This document shows positions 53,668 to 62,409 of a stretch of DNA of 64,000 nt, piece by piece. The position numbers and the translations under genes are program-made. This stretch comes from CAYXOX01 sp964466745 (GTDB lineage: Bacteria; Pseudomonadota; Alphaproteobacteria; Rhodobacterales; Rhodobacteraceae), in contig CAYXOX010000001.1 of the NCBI GenBank assembly GCA_964466745.1, forward strand, positions 1-64,000. The letters run 5' to 3'. Each line of letters starts with the position of its first letter. Within the stretch, counting starts at the first letter, position 1. The notes under the pieces are model-generated. The model had not been told where the DNA came from. It did not search any database and saw nothing but the letters and a program-made list of their open reading frames with translations.

Positions 53668-54509
53668 TCGTTGCAGAGCGCGGACCAACGAGCCGGATCG
53701 TAGAGGGGCTGCGCTGGGCGGTGCTCGTGGTCGTCGCCTTCGTGATCAACTTCCCGATCCTCGCGACGGTGATGACCTCGTTCAAGTCGACGCGCGACAT
53801 CAACACCTCGCCGCCGGTGATCTTCTTCTCGCCGACGCTCGACAACTACCGGGAGGTGCTGTTCGCGGGGAACACCGATCTGCCCGGCTACATCCTGAAC
53901 TCGTTCATCATCGCCACCGGCGGGTCGGTGCTCGCGATTCTGGTGTCGTTTCCGGCGGCCTATGCCATCGTGCGGCACCAGGTGGGCCGTGACACGCTCC
54001 TGCCGCTCGTCACCGCGCTGCGCGCCCTGCCGCTCATCATCTTCGCGATCCCGATCTACATGATGTACCAGCTGATCGGCCTGCTCGACACGCTGACGGG
54101 CATGATCCTGATCGGTGGGGTCATCTCGATCCCGGTGGCGCTCGTGCTCTTCGTCGGGTTCATGCAGGACATCCCGCACGACATGGACGAGGCCGGCAAG
54201 CTGGACGGCGCGAGCCAGGGCCAGATCCTCTGGCGCATCATCTTCCCGCTTTCGCGCCCGATCCTGCTGGCGGTGTTGCTGCTCAGCTTCATCACCACCT
54301 GGAACGAGTTTCTCTTCGGGCTGATCCTGACCACCCGCGATGCCGTGCCGGTGACGGTGGGTGCCACGTTCTTCGTGACGACCTACGGCGTGAAATGGGG
54401 TGCCACCGCCGCGGCGATGACCCTCAGCGTCATCCCCCCGCTGGTGCTGGGTATCTTCGCCTACCCCTATATCGGGCGGTCCATGCTCTCCGGCGCAGTG
54501 AAGGGCTGA
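53664..54509 (+). CDS. MalG-type ABC transporter permease
   Basis: 281-residue partner permease with six helices; EAA loop DIPHDMDEAGKLDGASQGQILWRIIFPLSRP and TWNEFLFGLILT match MalG/UgpE proteins. It starts at an ATG overlapping the stop of the first permease. With the binding protein at 51170 and the ATPase at 47296 it completes a four-gene importer. The threonine-dehydratase-like gene follows after three bases, so transport and catabolic genes share a transcript. Confidence 0.92.
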   Translation: MIVAERGPTSRIVEGLRWAVLVVVAFVINFPILATVMTSFKSTRDINTSPPVIFFSPTLDNYREVLFAGNTDLPGYILNSFIIATGGSVLAILVSFPAAYAIVRHQVGRDTLLPLVTALRALPLIIFAIPIYMMYQLIGLLDTLTGMILIGGVISIPVALVLFVGFMQDIPHDMDEAGKLDGASQGQILWRIIFPLSRPILLAVLLLSFITTWNEFLFGLILTTRDAVPVTVGATFFVTTYGVKWGATAAAMTLSVIPPLVLGIFAYPYIGRSMLSGAVKG

Positions 54510-54512
54510 ACC

Positions 54513-55472
54513 ATGCAAACCGACTCCATCGACTTCGAGCAGGCCGCCGCCCGCATCGCCGGACATGTCCGGCGAACACCGTTGGTCCCCGCTGCGCCGG
54601 AAGGGCCGTTCCGGAACCTGTGGTTCAAGCCGGAGTGCCTGCAGGTATCCGGCTCGTTCAAGGCGCGGGGGGCCTTCAACTCCGCGCTTTCCGTGCCCGA
54701 AGCCGCACGGGCCCGCGGCCTCGTCACTGCATCGGGCGGCAATTTCGGTGCCGCGCTCGCCCATGTCGCCCGGCGCCTCGGCGTGGATGCCGACATCGTG
54801 GTGATGGAACAGTCCACGGCCTACGCGCGGCGCCGCGTGCAGGCCTTTGGCGGGCGCCTGCATGTCCGCGGGTTCCACTGGGACGAAAGCTGGGACGTGG
54901 CCGAGCAGCTCGCCCGCGAGAACGGCGCAACCCTGCTGCACCCCTTCGCCACGGCCGAGGTCATCGCCGGGCAGGGCACGATCGGCCTCGAGATCCTCGA
55001 GGATCTGCCCGATGTCGATACCGTCGTCGTCTCGATCGGGGGCGGGGGGCTCATCGCCGGCATCGCCTCCGCCATCAAGGCCCGGCGGCCCGGCGTGCGG
55101 ATCGTCGGCGTGGAGACGGTGGGGTGCCCCACGCTGACCGCCTCGCTCGATGCGGGCCGGGTGGTGAAACTGGAAAAGATAGACACCCGCGTTGCCATCC
55201 TCGGGGCGCGCACCACTGCGCAGATCAACCTCGATATCATCCGGGCCCATGTCGACGAGGTCGTTCTCGTGCAGGAGGACAGGCCCGAACCGGCGGCACG
55301 ATGGGTCTGGGAGCGGACGGGGCTCGCGGTGGAGCTTGGCGCGGCGACGGCCGTGTCGGCTGTGCTGGACGGCGCGACCGACTTCGAACCCGACGAAAGG
55401 ATCGCCGTCGTGCTGTGCGGCTCCGGTGACGACGGGATGAGGCACGCCGGAACCGACGCAGGCGGCGCGTAA
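54513..55472 (+). CDS. Threonine/serine-dehydratase-like PLP enzyme, EutB-like
   Basis: 319-residue fold II PLP enzyme. PLP lysine K50 lies in VSGSFKARGA; ASGGNFGAALA is the substrate loop and SIGGGGLIAGIA the PLP-phosphate loop. It lacks an ACT regulatory domain, so it is a catabolic type. Members next to DoeB-like deacylases in ectoine/hydroxyectoine gene sets are called EutB. It would eliminate water and release ammonia from a beta-hydroxy amino acid, producing an enamine that the adjacent RidA would hydrolyse. Confidence 0.85.
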   Translation: MQTDSIDFEQAAARIAGHVRRTPLVPAAPEGPFRNLWFKPECLQVSGSFKARGAFNSALSVPEAARARGLVTASGGNFGAALAHVARRLGVDADIVVMEQSTAYARRRVQAFGGRLHVRGFHWDESWDVAEQLARENGATLLHPFATAEVIAGQGTIGLEILEDLPDVDTVVVSIGGGGLIAGIASAIKARRPGVRIVGVETVGCPTLTASLDAGRVVKLEKIDTRVAILGARTTAQINLDIIRAHVDEVVLVQEDRPEPAARWVWERTGLAVELGAATAVSAVLDGATDFEPDERIAVVLCGSGDDGMRHAGTDAGGA

Positions 55473-55486
55473 TGAGGAGGACACCC

Positions 55487-55930
55487 GTGAGCGATGCCCG
55501 GAACGAAGCCAATTCGCTGCGGCGGCCGCCGGCAAAGTTCGCGCCGCCGAGCCGCCAGCATTCGACGGCAGGCCCCTATTCTCCCGTCCTGGAGGTGGAC
55601 GCGCGAACGCTTGTCGTGATTTCAGGCCAGGCCGCCGTCGATCTGGACGGCAAGGTGGCCTCCCAGGATATCGCCGAGCAGTCGACGCTCACCCTGGAGA
55701 ACTGCCGCAACCAGCTTGCCGCCGCCGGCTGCACCTTCGCCGACGTGTTCAAGGTGAACGTCTACATGAAGGATCTCGCGCAGTGGGCGGAGTTCAACAG
55801 CGTGTATGCCGGGATCATGGAGGAGCCGCTGCCGGTCAGGACGGCGATCCAGGCCGGGCTGCTCGAAGGGCTTCTCGTCGAGGTGGAAATGTGGGCGGCC
55901 AAGCATCGCGGCGCCGACGCCGGGCCGTGA
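55487..55930 (+). CDS. RidA-family imine/enamine deaminase
   Basis: 147-residue RidA (YjgF/YER057c) protein, which hydrolyses reactive 2-aminoacrylate-type enamines made by PLP dehydratases. TLVVISGQAAVD and VFKVNVYMKDL are family blocks, and the active-site Arg is present as R118 in EEPLPVRTAI. The GTG at 55487 is chosen because GAGGAGG lies six bases upstream; an ATG at 55472 sits on top of that site. It overlaps the next gene by four bases (GTGA). Confidence 0.88.
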   Translation: MSDARNEANSLRRPPAKFAPPSRQHSTAGPYSPVLEVDARTLVVISGQAAVDLDGKVASQDIAEQSTLTLENCRNQLAAAGCTFADVFKVNVYMKDLAQWAEFNSVYAGIMEEPLPVRTAIQAGLLEGLLVEVEMWAAKHRGADAGP

Positions 55931-57066
55931 GCGCTCACCGCCCGCTGATCGAGAAGCGCCGGTTCACGGGTATCGAAGGTGTCGCCCATCTGTGCACCGG
56001 CGGCGAGGCCCCGCCGCTGAAGGCCCATTTGGACGCCGCGGCGCGCTTCTTTGCCGACAAGGCCGACGGCATGGCGGGCCGCGCGCGCTTCTTCGAGGTG
56101 CGCGATGCCGTGAAAGGGCGCCTTTCGGGGCTCCTGCGGCTGCCCGAAAGGGATATCGGCTTCCTCCTGAATGCCTCCGATGGCATGGCGACGGCCGTAG
56201 CCGGGCTCGATCTCGGCGCAAGCGGCAACATCGTTGTCGCGCGGTCCGAGTACGTGTCGCTGCCCCTGAGCGCCCACCGCCGGGCCCTTGCGGGCGGACA
56301 GGTGCGCCTTGCGGGCTCGGGGATCGCGACGCCGCTCGAGGATTACGAGGCCCATGTCGATTCCGATACCCGGGCGATCCTCGTCAGCCACGTGTCACAC
56401 CTGACCGGCATCCACCACGATCTCGCCGGGTTTCGCGCCCTGGCCGACACGGTGGGCGCCCGGCTGATCGTCGATGTCTCGCATTCGCTGGGCGCCGTGC
56501 CTATCGACGGCAGCCTGTGCGATGCTCTCGTCTCGTGCTGCTACAAGTGGCAGCTGGGAACGCATGGTTGCGGCATCTTCGCCGTCAATCGCGCGCGCTG
56601 GTCCGATCTGGAGCCCCTCGCCTGGGGCTGGAACTCGATCGAGCCCGACGAGGACTGGACGAACAAGGAGCGGTTCCGGTTCCGCCAGGGGGCGGAACGG
56701 TTCGAGACGGGCAATGCGCCGTTTCTCGCGCTCTACCTGCTCGATACGGGGCTTTCGGCTCTGTGCGAGGTGGGCGAAGAGGCGCGCGCCAACCACGTCC
56801 GCGCGCTTTCGGGGGCCGTCCGGGAGGCGCTGGTGGACGCCGGTCTGGAGATTGTCACGCCGGCTGCGCCCGAGGCCCGGGCCGGAAACGTGTCCTACCT
56901 CAGCACCGATCCGATGGCAGAGGTCGCTTGGCTCCGCTCTGCCGGGGTGCATGTCTGGGGCGGGGAAGGGCGGGTTCGTATCTCCACCCATGTCTACAAC
57001 GACGGTGAGGATGTGGCGGCACTGCGCGCGGCAATCGCGGCGCGGCCGGCCGGCATGGCGCCGTAG
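55927..57066 (+). CDS. Class V aminotransferase-fold PLP enzyme
   Basis: 379-residue fold I PLP enzyme of the cysteine desulfurase/kynureninase type. PLP lysine is K207 in SCCYKWQLGTHG, preceded by DVSHSLGAVPID with the cofactor-contacting Asp. It could transaminate, desulfurate or cleave a carbon bond; no Cys-containing loop of true desulfurases (IscS/SufS) is visible, so a catabolic role is likelier. Starts at a GTG overlapping the RidA stop. It converges on the TetR-RidA gene with 74 bases between the stops. Confidence 0.82.
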   Translation: MSAHRPLIEKRRFTGIEGVAHLCTGGEAPPLKAHLDAAARFFADKADGMAGRARFFEVRDAVKGRLSGLLRLPERDIGFLLNASDGMATAVAGLDLGASGNIVVARSEYVSLPLSAHRRALAGGQVRLAGSGIATPLEDYEAHVDSDTRAILVSHVSHLTGIHHDLAGFRALADTVGARLIVDVSHSLGAVPIDGSLCDALVSCCYKWQLGTHGCGIFAVNRARWSDLEPLAWGWNSIEPDEDWTNKERFRFRQGAERFETGNAPFLALYLLDTGLSALCEVGEEARANHVRALSGAVREALVDAGLEIVTPAAPEARAGNVSYLSTDPMAEVAWLRSAGVHVWGGEGRVRISTHVYNDGEDVAALRAAIAARPAGMAP

Positions 57067-57140
57067 CGCGGCGCCTTTCCCGAGCCGGATCGTCCCCGGT
57101 GCCCGCTCCCCGCTTCCAGGGGAAACTGCCATTGCAATGC

Positions 57141-58187
57141 CTAGCTTCGCGGCCCGCGGGACGCGGCGCCCTGCAACACGCGGAAGGGCCGCACGGCGAT
57201 GACCTCGACCTCGACCAGCAGGTCGGGCCTGGCGAGTGCCGTGACGGCAAGAACCTTCGCCGATGGCTTGACGGCGAGCTGGCCGAAAGCGCGGTCCCTC
57301 GCAGCCTCGTATTCGGCGATGTCCCCGGCGCGGGTCACGTATCCCGCAATCTGGAGCACATGCGAGAAGTCGAGCCCCTGCTCGGCAAGGATCGCCGCGA
57401 TCCGCGAAAAGCAGATCTCTGCCTGCTCGGAAACGCTGCCGGGTACCGTGCCGTCGGGCGCAATGCCGTGAATACCCGAAGTCATCACCAGATCGCCGGC
57501 CGCAGTTGCCGGGGGGTGGTTTCCACGGCCCGGCCCGGCGGCCGGCGGGCCGATCGGTCGAACCAAGGGTGCACAGCCCGACCCGAGCCCGCAGCGGTGC
57601 AGGAAGAGCTCGGTGGCCTCGGAGATGATGCGGTCGGTGTCGAGCGGGGCCTCGCCGCGCACGTCCATCAGCACCCGCAGTTCCGCCTCGTAGTCGGCGT
57701 AGTGCTGCGTCACCGCCCAGATATTCACCTGAAAGAGCAGCGGATCGACCGGGGCCATCAGGCCGGTGTCGATCCATTCCCGTATGAGCGCTGTCGCACG
57801 TTCCACGCCGGCCTTCAGGTCGTCCCAGTGGTCGGCCATGGCGGGGGCGCCGCGCGCCATCTCGCGGGCGAACAGGCGCGAGACATCGGGGTATTCCAGT
57901 GCGTGGCGCATCTTGCGGTCGATGTAGTCGGCGATGACCTTCGCCGGATCGCCGGGGCTCGTGACCAGAAAGAAGATATCCTTCCACTGCCGGACGATGT
58001 CGCCCAGGACCTCACGGTAGAGATCTTCCTTGCTGGAAATGTAGTAGTGGAGTTGCGCCTTGGTGATCCCGGCGGCTTCCGCGATGGATTGGGTCGAGGT
58101 GCCCGAAAGGCCGTTGCGCGCGAATTCACGGATTGCCGCCTGGTGAATGAGATCGCGGATTTCCAGCCGCTTCTGGCTTGCGCTCAC
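57141..58187 (-). CDS. TetR-RidA fusion transcriptional regulator
   Basis: Single continuous 348-residue protein. Residues 1-200 are a TetR regulator of the RutR type: helix-turn-helix TSTQSIAEAAGITKAQLHYY (31-49) and a C-terminal dimer/ligand domain with PDVSRLFAREM and NIWAVTQHYADYE. After a Pro/Gly linker, residues 208-334 form a RidA domain (GDLVMTSGIHG, VLQIAGYVTRAGDIAEYEAARDRAF, VEVEVIAVRP). At the position of the active-site Arg of RidA the sequence reads KPSAK (Ala310), so the domain seems not to hydrolyse imines. It is the last gene of the minus-strand operon from 63410 and converges on the dehydratase-RidA-aminotransferase genes. The start at 58187 is only 25 bases from the preceding stop. 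Confidence 0.9.
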   Translation of the reverse strand: MSASQKRLEIRDLIHQAAIREFARNGLSGTSTQSIAEAAGITKAQLHYYISSKEDLYREVLGDIVRQWKDIFFLVTSPGDPAKVIADYIDRKMRHALEYPDVSRLFAREMARGAPAMADHWDDLKAGVERATALIREWIDTGLMAPVDPLLFQVNIWAVTQHYADYEAELRVLMDVRGEAPLDTDRIISEATELFLHRCGLGSGCAPLVRPIGPPAAGPGRGNHPPATAAGDLVMTSGIHGIAPDGTVPGSVSEQAEICFSRIAAILAEQGLDFSHVLQIAGYVTRAGDIAEYEAARDRAFGQLAVKPSAKVLAVTALARPDLLVEVEVIAVRPFRVLQGAASRGPRS

Positions 58188-58212
58188 CGTGTTCCTCCCG
58201 TCGTCCGTTTCA

Positions 58213-58806
58213 CTAGAGACGGCGCATCGTGCGGTCCACGCGGGCGAGAAACCCCGAAAGCTCGTCTCTTGTCTGGTGGTTCATGTCATACATCTGCAGC
58301 CAGCGCACGCGGCACCGCCAGTGGAACAGGATGCGGTAGCCGCGCACGAGCATCGATCTTGCGGGGTCGCGGATCAGCCAGAGCCACCAGCGGGGTGACC
58401 CGGAGGTGGTGATGACAACGAAACGGCGGATGTTCACGAGCTTGCCGACGGCCCGCCGCATCCGACCCGCAGGAACGTCGAAGGCGATGCCGGGCAGCCA
58501 GACCCGCTCCATCCAACCCTTCAGGATCGCCGGCGGGCCGTACATCCAGGTGGGAAAGACCATGATCAGCGCCTCGGCCCACCGCAACGCCTCGACATGG
58601 GGTGCCACCTTGCCGGCGAGGTGCGTCGTGTCGGACAGATAGGAACCCCAGTCCTCGCGGCTCAGCACCGGGTCGAATCCCTCGGCGTAGAGATCGATCA
58701 CACGCACCTCGTGCCCGGCGGCCTCGAGCGCGGCCCGGACCGTTGCGAGGATCGACGCGCCGAAGCTCTGCGGGTCGGGATGGGCGAAGACGACGAGCGC
58801 CCGCAT
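58213..58806 (-). CDS. Flavodoxin-fold NAD(P)H dehydrogenase/reductase
   Basis: 197 residues beginning MRALVVFAHPDPQSFGASIL, the flavin-phosphate loop of the NQO1/MdaB/kefF family, with WAEALIMVFPTWMYGPPAILKGWMERV in the middle. Such proteins transfer electrons from NAD(P)H to quinones or small electrophiles. It sits between the FAD oxidoreductase (91 bases upstream) and the TetR-RidA gene in one operon. ATG at 58806 is preferred over a longer frame that would overlap upstream sequence without homology. Confidence 0.88.
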   Translation of the reverse strand: MRALVVFAHPDPQSFGASILATVRAALEAAGHEVRVIDLYAEGFDPVLSREDWGSYLSDTTHLAGKVAPHVEALRWAEALIMVFPTWMYGPPAILKGWMERVWLPGIAFDVPAGRMRRAVGKLVNIRRFVVITTSGSPRWWLWLIRDPARSMLVRGYRILFHWRCRVRWLQMYDMNHQTRDELSGFLARVDRTMRRL

Positions 58807-58897
58807 CAACCCGCCTCGGCGCCGGAGCGTTTCGCGGCCCGCCGCCGTGAGGGCAGGGTATCGGGTAGCGGGATGTGCGTGACAGCCGGCATCGCCT

Positions 58898-60262
58898 TCA
58901 ATCCTGCCTGGCCATCCCGGGGGTCCATCCACGGGTCTTGCCCGGGTTCATCAGCCCGTAGGGGTCGGCGTTTTGCTTGAAGGCGATCTGGCCGGCATCG
59001 ACCTGCTTCATGCCGCCGTCCTCGATCGTCACCACATGGGGATCGTAGATCGTGCAGCCGTCCTTGGCCTCCAGTTCGGCGATCAGCCGGTAGAGCGCGT
59101 TCTTGCCGCGGTAGCGCACCAGCGGCAGCGCGAAGATCTGGATGCGCCCACCCATCCTGGCCATCTCGTGATGCCAGTAGATCTCTTCGCCGTAGCGCGC
59201 CATCTGGCGCGTCACCAGTTCCGGATCGAAGGGGTCGGGGTAGGCGACCTGCAGATACGTCCATGTCTTGTCGGCCTTGAGCGCCTGCAAGGTGGTGTGG
59301 TTCCACGCGCATTCATAGGCCGGCTGCAGCCCGGCCTCACCGATCTCGGGCTTGGTCATCGCGAGCGAGATTCGGCCGCCAATGCCATCTGCAAGTGCGG
59401 AAAAGGCCTCCATCGCCTCTGGGGCGACCATGGCGAACACCGCGTCGCGATCCGCCGGGAAGCGCTCGCCCAACCGGGCGTAGAACTGCGCGAAACGCCG
59501 CTCCACGACCGTCAGCAGGTAGCAGTCGAGCCCGTCGCGCTGCGCTTTCGCGGCAAAGCGCAACGCGGTATCGTAACCATCGAGCAGGACGGCCGCGTGC
59601 ACCCAGTCCGTCGCCCGGGTGAGCGGGAGCCCGACCTCCACGATGATCCCGTTGGTTCCATAGGCGTGGTGAACCTTCCCGATCTCGACACCGGTGAGCC
59701 TGATGCGCCGCGGCACCGACTCGACGGTTACGACATCGAGGAAATCGATGTTGCCGGGGTCGCGCAGCATGCCGTGGCGCAGCGATCCCACCCCGCCCGA
59801 ACCGCCGGCGACGAACCCGCCGATCGTCGCCATCCGGCGCGTGGAGGGGTACATCAGCAACTCCTGGCCGGTTTCGTGCACCGCGTCGTCCAGCCGCGAG
59901 ATGCGCGCGCCGGCCTCGACGCGGCAATGCCCCGGTTCGATCTCCAGCACGCGGTCGAGCCCGGTGAGATCCAGCACCACGCCGCCCTTCAGGGGCACGC
60001 ACTGGCCGTAGTTGCCCGTGCCGCCGCCACGGATCGTGAGCGGCACCCGGAACCGCGCGGCGGCCGAGGCAACGCGGATCACCTCGCCGGTATCTGCGGG
60101 CCGCACGACGAGGTCTGCGAGGGCGCCGTCGAGCTGCTCCTTCAGGATCGGGCTGTACCAGTAGTAGTCCCGTGAACGCGCAAGGCGGTAGTCGGGGTCG
60201 TCGTACTGGCGAATGCCGCCCAGGGCGGCCCTGAACGCGTCCCAGTCGGGGGCAGGTGTCAT
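58898..60262 (-). CDS. FAD-linked oxidoreductase (VAO/PCMH family)
   Basis: 454-residue FAD_binding_4-type flavoprotein. The FAD-binding loop is LTIRGGGTGNYGQCVPLKGGVV, with TIGGFVAGGSGGVGSLRHG further on. Such enzymes oxidise hydroxy acids, sugars, lactones or aromatic alcohols. ATG at 60262 follows GAGAGG about nine bases upstream. The protein is cytoplasmic (no signal peptide). Its substrate is presumably the compound served by the adjacent Dpp-type transporter ATPases. Confidence 0.85.
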   Translation of the reverse strand: MTPAPDWDAFRAALGGIRQYDDPDYRLARSRDYYWYSPILKEQLDGALADLVVRPADTGEVIRVASAAARFRVPLTIRGGGTGNYGQCVPLKGGVVLDLTGLDRVLEIEPGHCRVEAGARISRLDDAVHETGQELLMYPSTRRMATIGGFVAGGSGGVGSLRHGMLRDPGNIDFLDVVTVESVPRRIRLTGVEIGKVHHAYGTNGIIVEVGLPLTRATDWVHAAVLLDGYDTALRFAAKAQRDGLDCYLLTVVERRFAQFYARLGERFPADRDAVFAMVAPEAMEAFSALADGIGGRISLAMTKPEIGEAGLQPAYECAWNHTTLQALKADKTWTYLQVAYPDPFDPELVTRQMARYGEEIYWHHEMARMGGRIQIFALPLVRYRGKNALYRLIAELEAKDGCTIYDPHVVTIEDGGMKQVDAGQIAFKQNADPYGLMNPGKTRGWTPGMARQD

Positions 60263-60363
60263 CGCGTTTTCCTCTCGTGCATCGCTGCCTGTCGTGGCGG
60301 TGCCCGTCTCGCGCGCGGTAGCGGCGCCCTGCCAAGGCCCGCTCACGGCGCGTTCAGGCACAA

Positions 60364-61326
60364 TCAGAAGACGTCCCCGTCGCGCGCCGAGATCACGGCG
60401 CTCCCGAACGCCTGGGAGGCTTCCTTCGCCAGCGCCTCGACGTCGTAGGGCCGCGAGTAGTTCTGCTCGTGGTGGATCACGAGCCGCTCCACGCGGGCCG
60501 TGCGGGCCATGGCGCCGAGCACGCTGGTCCGGATGTGCCAGATGTCGCTCGGCGGCGGGTTATCAGCATAGCCGCGCCAGGGCGCGGGATCGCTGGCCTC
60601 GACGTCGGGGGCAGCGTCGCTCAGCAGCACGTCGACATCGGCGATCGCCTCGCGGAACCCATCGGATTCAACTCCGTCGCCCGCCCAGGCGAACGCGCGG
60701 TCGGCTGTATCGAAACGGTAGCCGAAGTTCTGCGCGAAGCCGCCGTGAACGTGATGAAACGCTCTGACGGAGACGTTCTCGTCCTCGTAGACCGTGCCGG
60801 GCGCCTCGATCTCGTGAGCGACGGCGCGCCATCCCCTGTCGTCCTTGCCTTCCGGTCCGTGCACGCGCTCTGCAATGTCGGCGGCATAGGCCTCGAGGAT
60901 GTTCTCGACGAGCCGCCGGGTGCCCACCGGGCCATAGACATGGGTTTCGCCGTCGCATCCACAGGTCCATGGCAGGAGCAGGAAGGCTGGCAGCCCGACG
61001 GTGTGGTCCGAGTGCAGATGGGTGAGAAAGAGCCGCGTAAGTCGCGGCGGGGCGAACGCGTGGGCCAGCCTGCCGCCGTGGGCGGTTGCGGCCCGGGCAA
61101 TGGCCCGCCAGACCCCTTCGCCGGCGTCGATCACGTAGGGCGCGCCGTTGGCCACGATGGCGCCGGCCGGCCCGGAGCGGTGGAACGTGGGTTCTGGTTT
61201 GCCCGAACCGAGCATCACCGCCACCGCCGTTGCGCCCTCGGGCGAGAAGTCGCGCGGCGGGCCGGGGTCGAAGGCGATTTCGGGCGAGGCGTAAAGCGTG
61301 CCCTCGCTGGTCATTGGTCCGGCCAT
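60364..61326 (-). CDS. Metallo-beta-lactamase-fold hydrolase (cluster C)
   Basis: 320 residues with the zinc motif THLHSDHT (about 102-109), DAGEG before it and FAWAGDG, plus a late His in IHHEQNY. The order resembles RNase Z/arylsulfatase-type MBL proteins that hydrolyse esters. A start at 61314 (MTSEG) is also possible. It lies 33 bases downstream of the DppF-type ATPase and about 100 bases before the FAD oxidoreductase in the same operon. Confidence 0.83.
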   Translation of the reverse strand: MAGPMTSEGTLYASPEIAFDPGPPRDFSPEGATAVAVMLGSGKPEPTFHRSGPAGAIVANGAPYVIDAGEGVWRAIARAATAHGGRLAHAFAPPRLTRLFLTHLHSDHTVGLPAFLLLPWTCGCDGETHVYGPVGTRRLVENILEAYAADIAERVHGPEGKDDRGWRAVAHEIEAPGTVYEDENVSVRAFHHVHGGFAQNFGYRFDTADRAFAWAGDGVESDGFREAIADVDVLLSDAAPDVEASDPAPWRGYADNPPPSDIWHIRTSVLGAMARTARVERLVIHHEQNYSRPYDVEALAKEASQAFGSAVISARDGDVF

Positions 61327-61359
61327 ATTGCGTTCCTCGGCGTCTGTTGACGGATGGGT

Positions 61360-62409
61360 TCACCGCGAGTTCGGGGCGCGCGCCCTCGGCGGTGGCGCTC
61401 CTGCCCGGGCCACGGGCGGGAGCGTCTCTGCATGGTGGCACGCGACCATCCGCGCGCGGCCTTGGGAGGGGAGCGCGCGCAGGGCAGGTGCGAGGCGCTC
61501 GCAAATCTCCGTTCGGTGCGGGCAGCGGGTATGGTAGCGGCACCCTGACGGGGGCCTCCCGGGGCTGGGCAACTCGCCGGTGGGCACCGCGCGCGTACGG
61601 ATGCGGGCGCGCGAAGGATCGGCCACCGGGATCGCGTCTATCAGTGCCCGGGTGTATGGATGGAGCGGTGCGTCGAAGATGTCCCGGCTCGGGCCGATCT
61701 CGACGAACTGCCCGAGGTACATCACGGCCAGCCGGTTGCTGATGTAGCGCATCATCGCCAGATTGTGGGAGATGAACAGGAACGTCAGGTCGAGCCTGTC
61801 GCGCAGGTCGATCAGCAGATTGACGACTTGCGCCTGCACCGAGACGTCGAGGGCGGAGATCGCCTCGTCGGCAACGATGAACTTCGGAGAGGTCGCCAGC
61901 GCCCGTGCGATGCCGATGCGCTGCGCCTGACCGCCCGAGAACTGGTGCGGCGAACGATCGGCGAGGCGCGGATCGAGCCCGACCATGGCCATCAGCTCGT
62001 CCACCCTCTCGAGGCGGCCTGCGGCGGTGCCTATCCCGTGGACCACGAGTGGCTCGGCGATGATCTCGCCCACGCGCATTCTCGGGTTCAGCGACGCGAC
62101 GGGATCCTGGAAGATCATCTGCATGTGCCGCCGCTGCATGCGCATGTCCGCGGGGCTCAGCGCCCCGAGATCCCGCCCCTCGAAGGTGACCGACCCCGAG
62201 GTTGGCCTGACAAGGTGCAGGATCGCGCGGGCGGCGGTCGATTTCCCGCAGCCGGATTCCCCCACGATGCCCAAAGTCTCGCGGTGGTGGACGTCGAAAT
62301 CGAGCCCGTCGACCGCCGTGACGGCGCGCCCGCCCTTGACGTGGTAGGTCTTGCGCAACTCGCGCACCTGGACCAGCGGTCGCTCACCGGATTCTTCCAC
62401 CGTCGTCAT
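61360..62409 (-). CDS. Dpp/Opp-type ABC transporter ATP-binding protein (DppF-like)
   Basis: 349-residue ATPase: Walker A GESGCGKST, QDPVASLNPRM, signature FSGGQAQRIGIARAL, Walker B FIVADEAISALD (Glu followed by Ala where most have Pro-Thr), and the oligopeptide/dipeptide C-terminal Cys region GCRYHTRCPHRTEIC. Normally paired with a DppD-like subunit, as here with the gene at 62406, which overlaps it by four bases. The permease genes expected with this pair are not in the window. Confidence 0.92.
   Translation of the reverse strand: MTTVEESGERPLVQVRELRKTYHVKGGRAVTAVDGLDFDVHHRETLGIVGESGCGKSTAARAILHLVRPTSGSVTFEGRDLGALSPADMRMQRRHMQMIFQDPVASLNPRMRVGEIIAEPLVVHGIGTAAGRLERVDELMAMVGLDPRLADRSPHQFSGGQAQRIGIARALATSPKFIVADEAISALDVSVQAQVVNLLIDLRDRLDLTFLFISHNLAMMRYISNRLAVMYLGQFVEIGPSRDIFDAPLHPYTRALIDAIPVADPSRARIRTRAVPTGELPSPGRPPSGCRYHTRCPHRTEICERLAPALRALPSQGRARMVACHHAETLPPVARAGAPPPRARAPNSR

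Noticed and set aside
54513..55472. Biosynthetic threonine deaminase (ilvA) for isoleucine synthesis
   Set aside because: No ACT regulatory domain, and it lies in a transport/catabolic operon with RidA; a catabolic EutB-like role fits better.
49968..57066. Complete ectoine/hydroxyectoine degradation cluster
   Set aside because: DoeA/EutD hydrolase, EutC, DoeC and DoeD are absent and the transporter is of another family; only two enzymes resemble the pathway.
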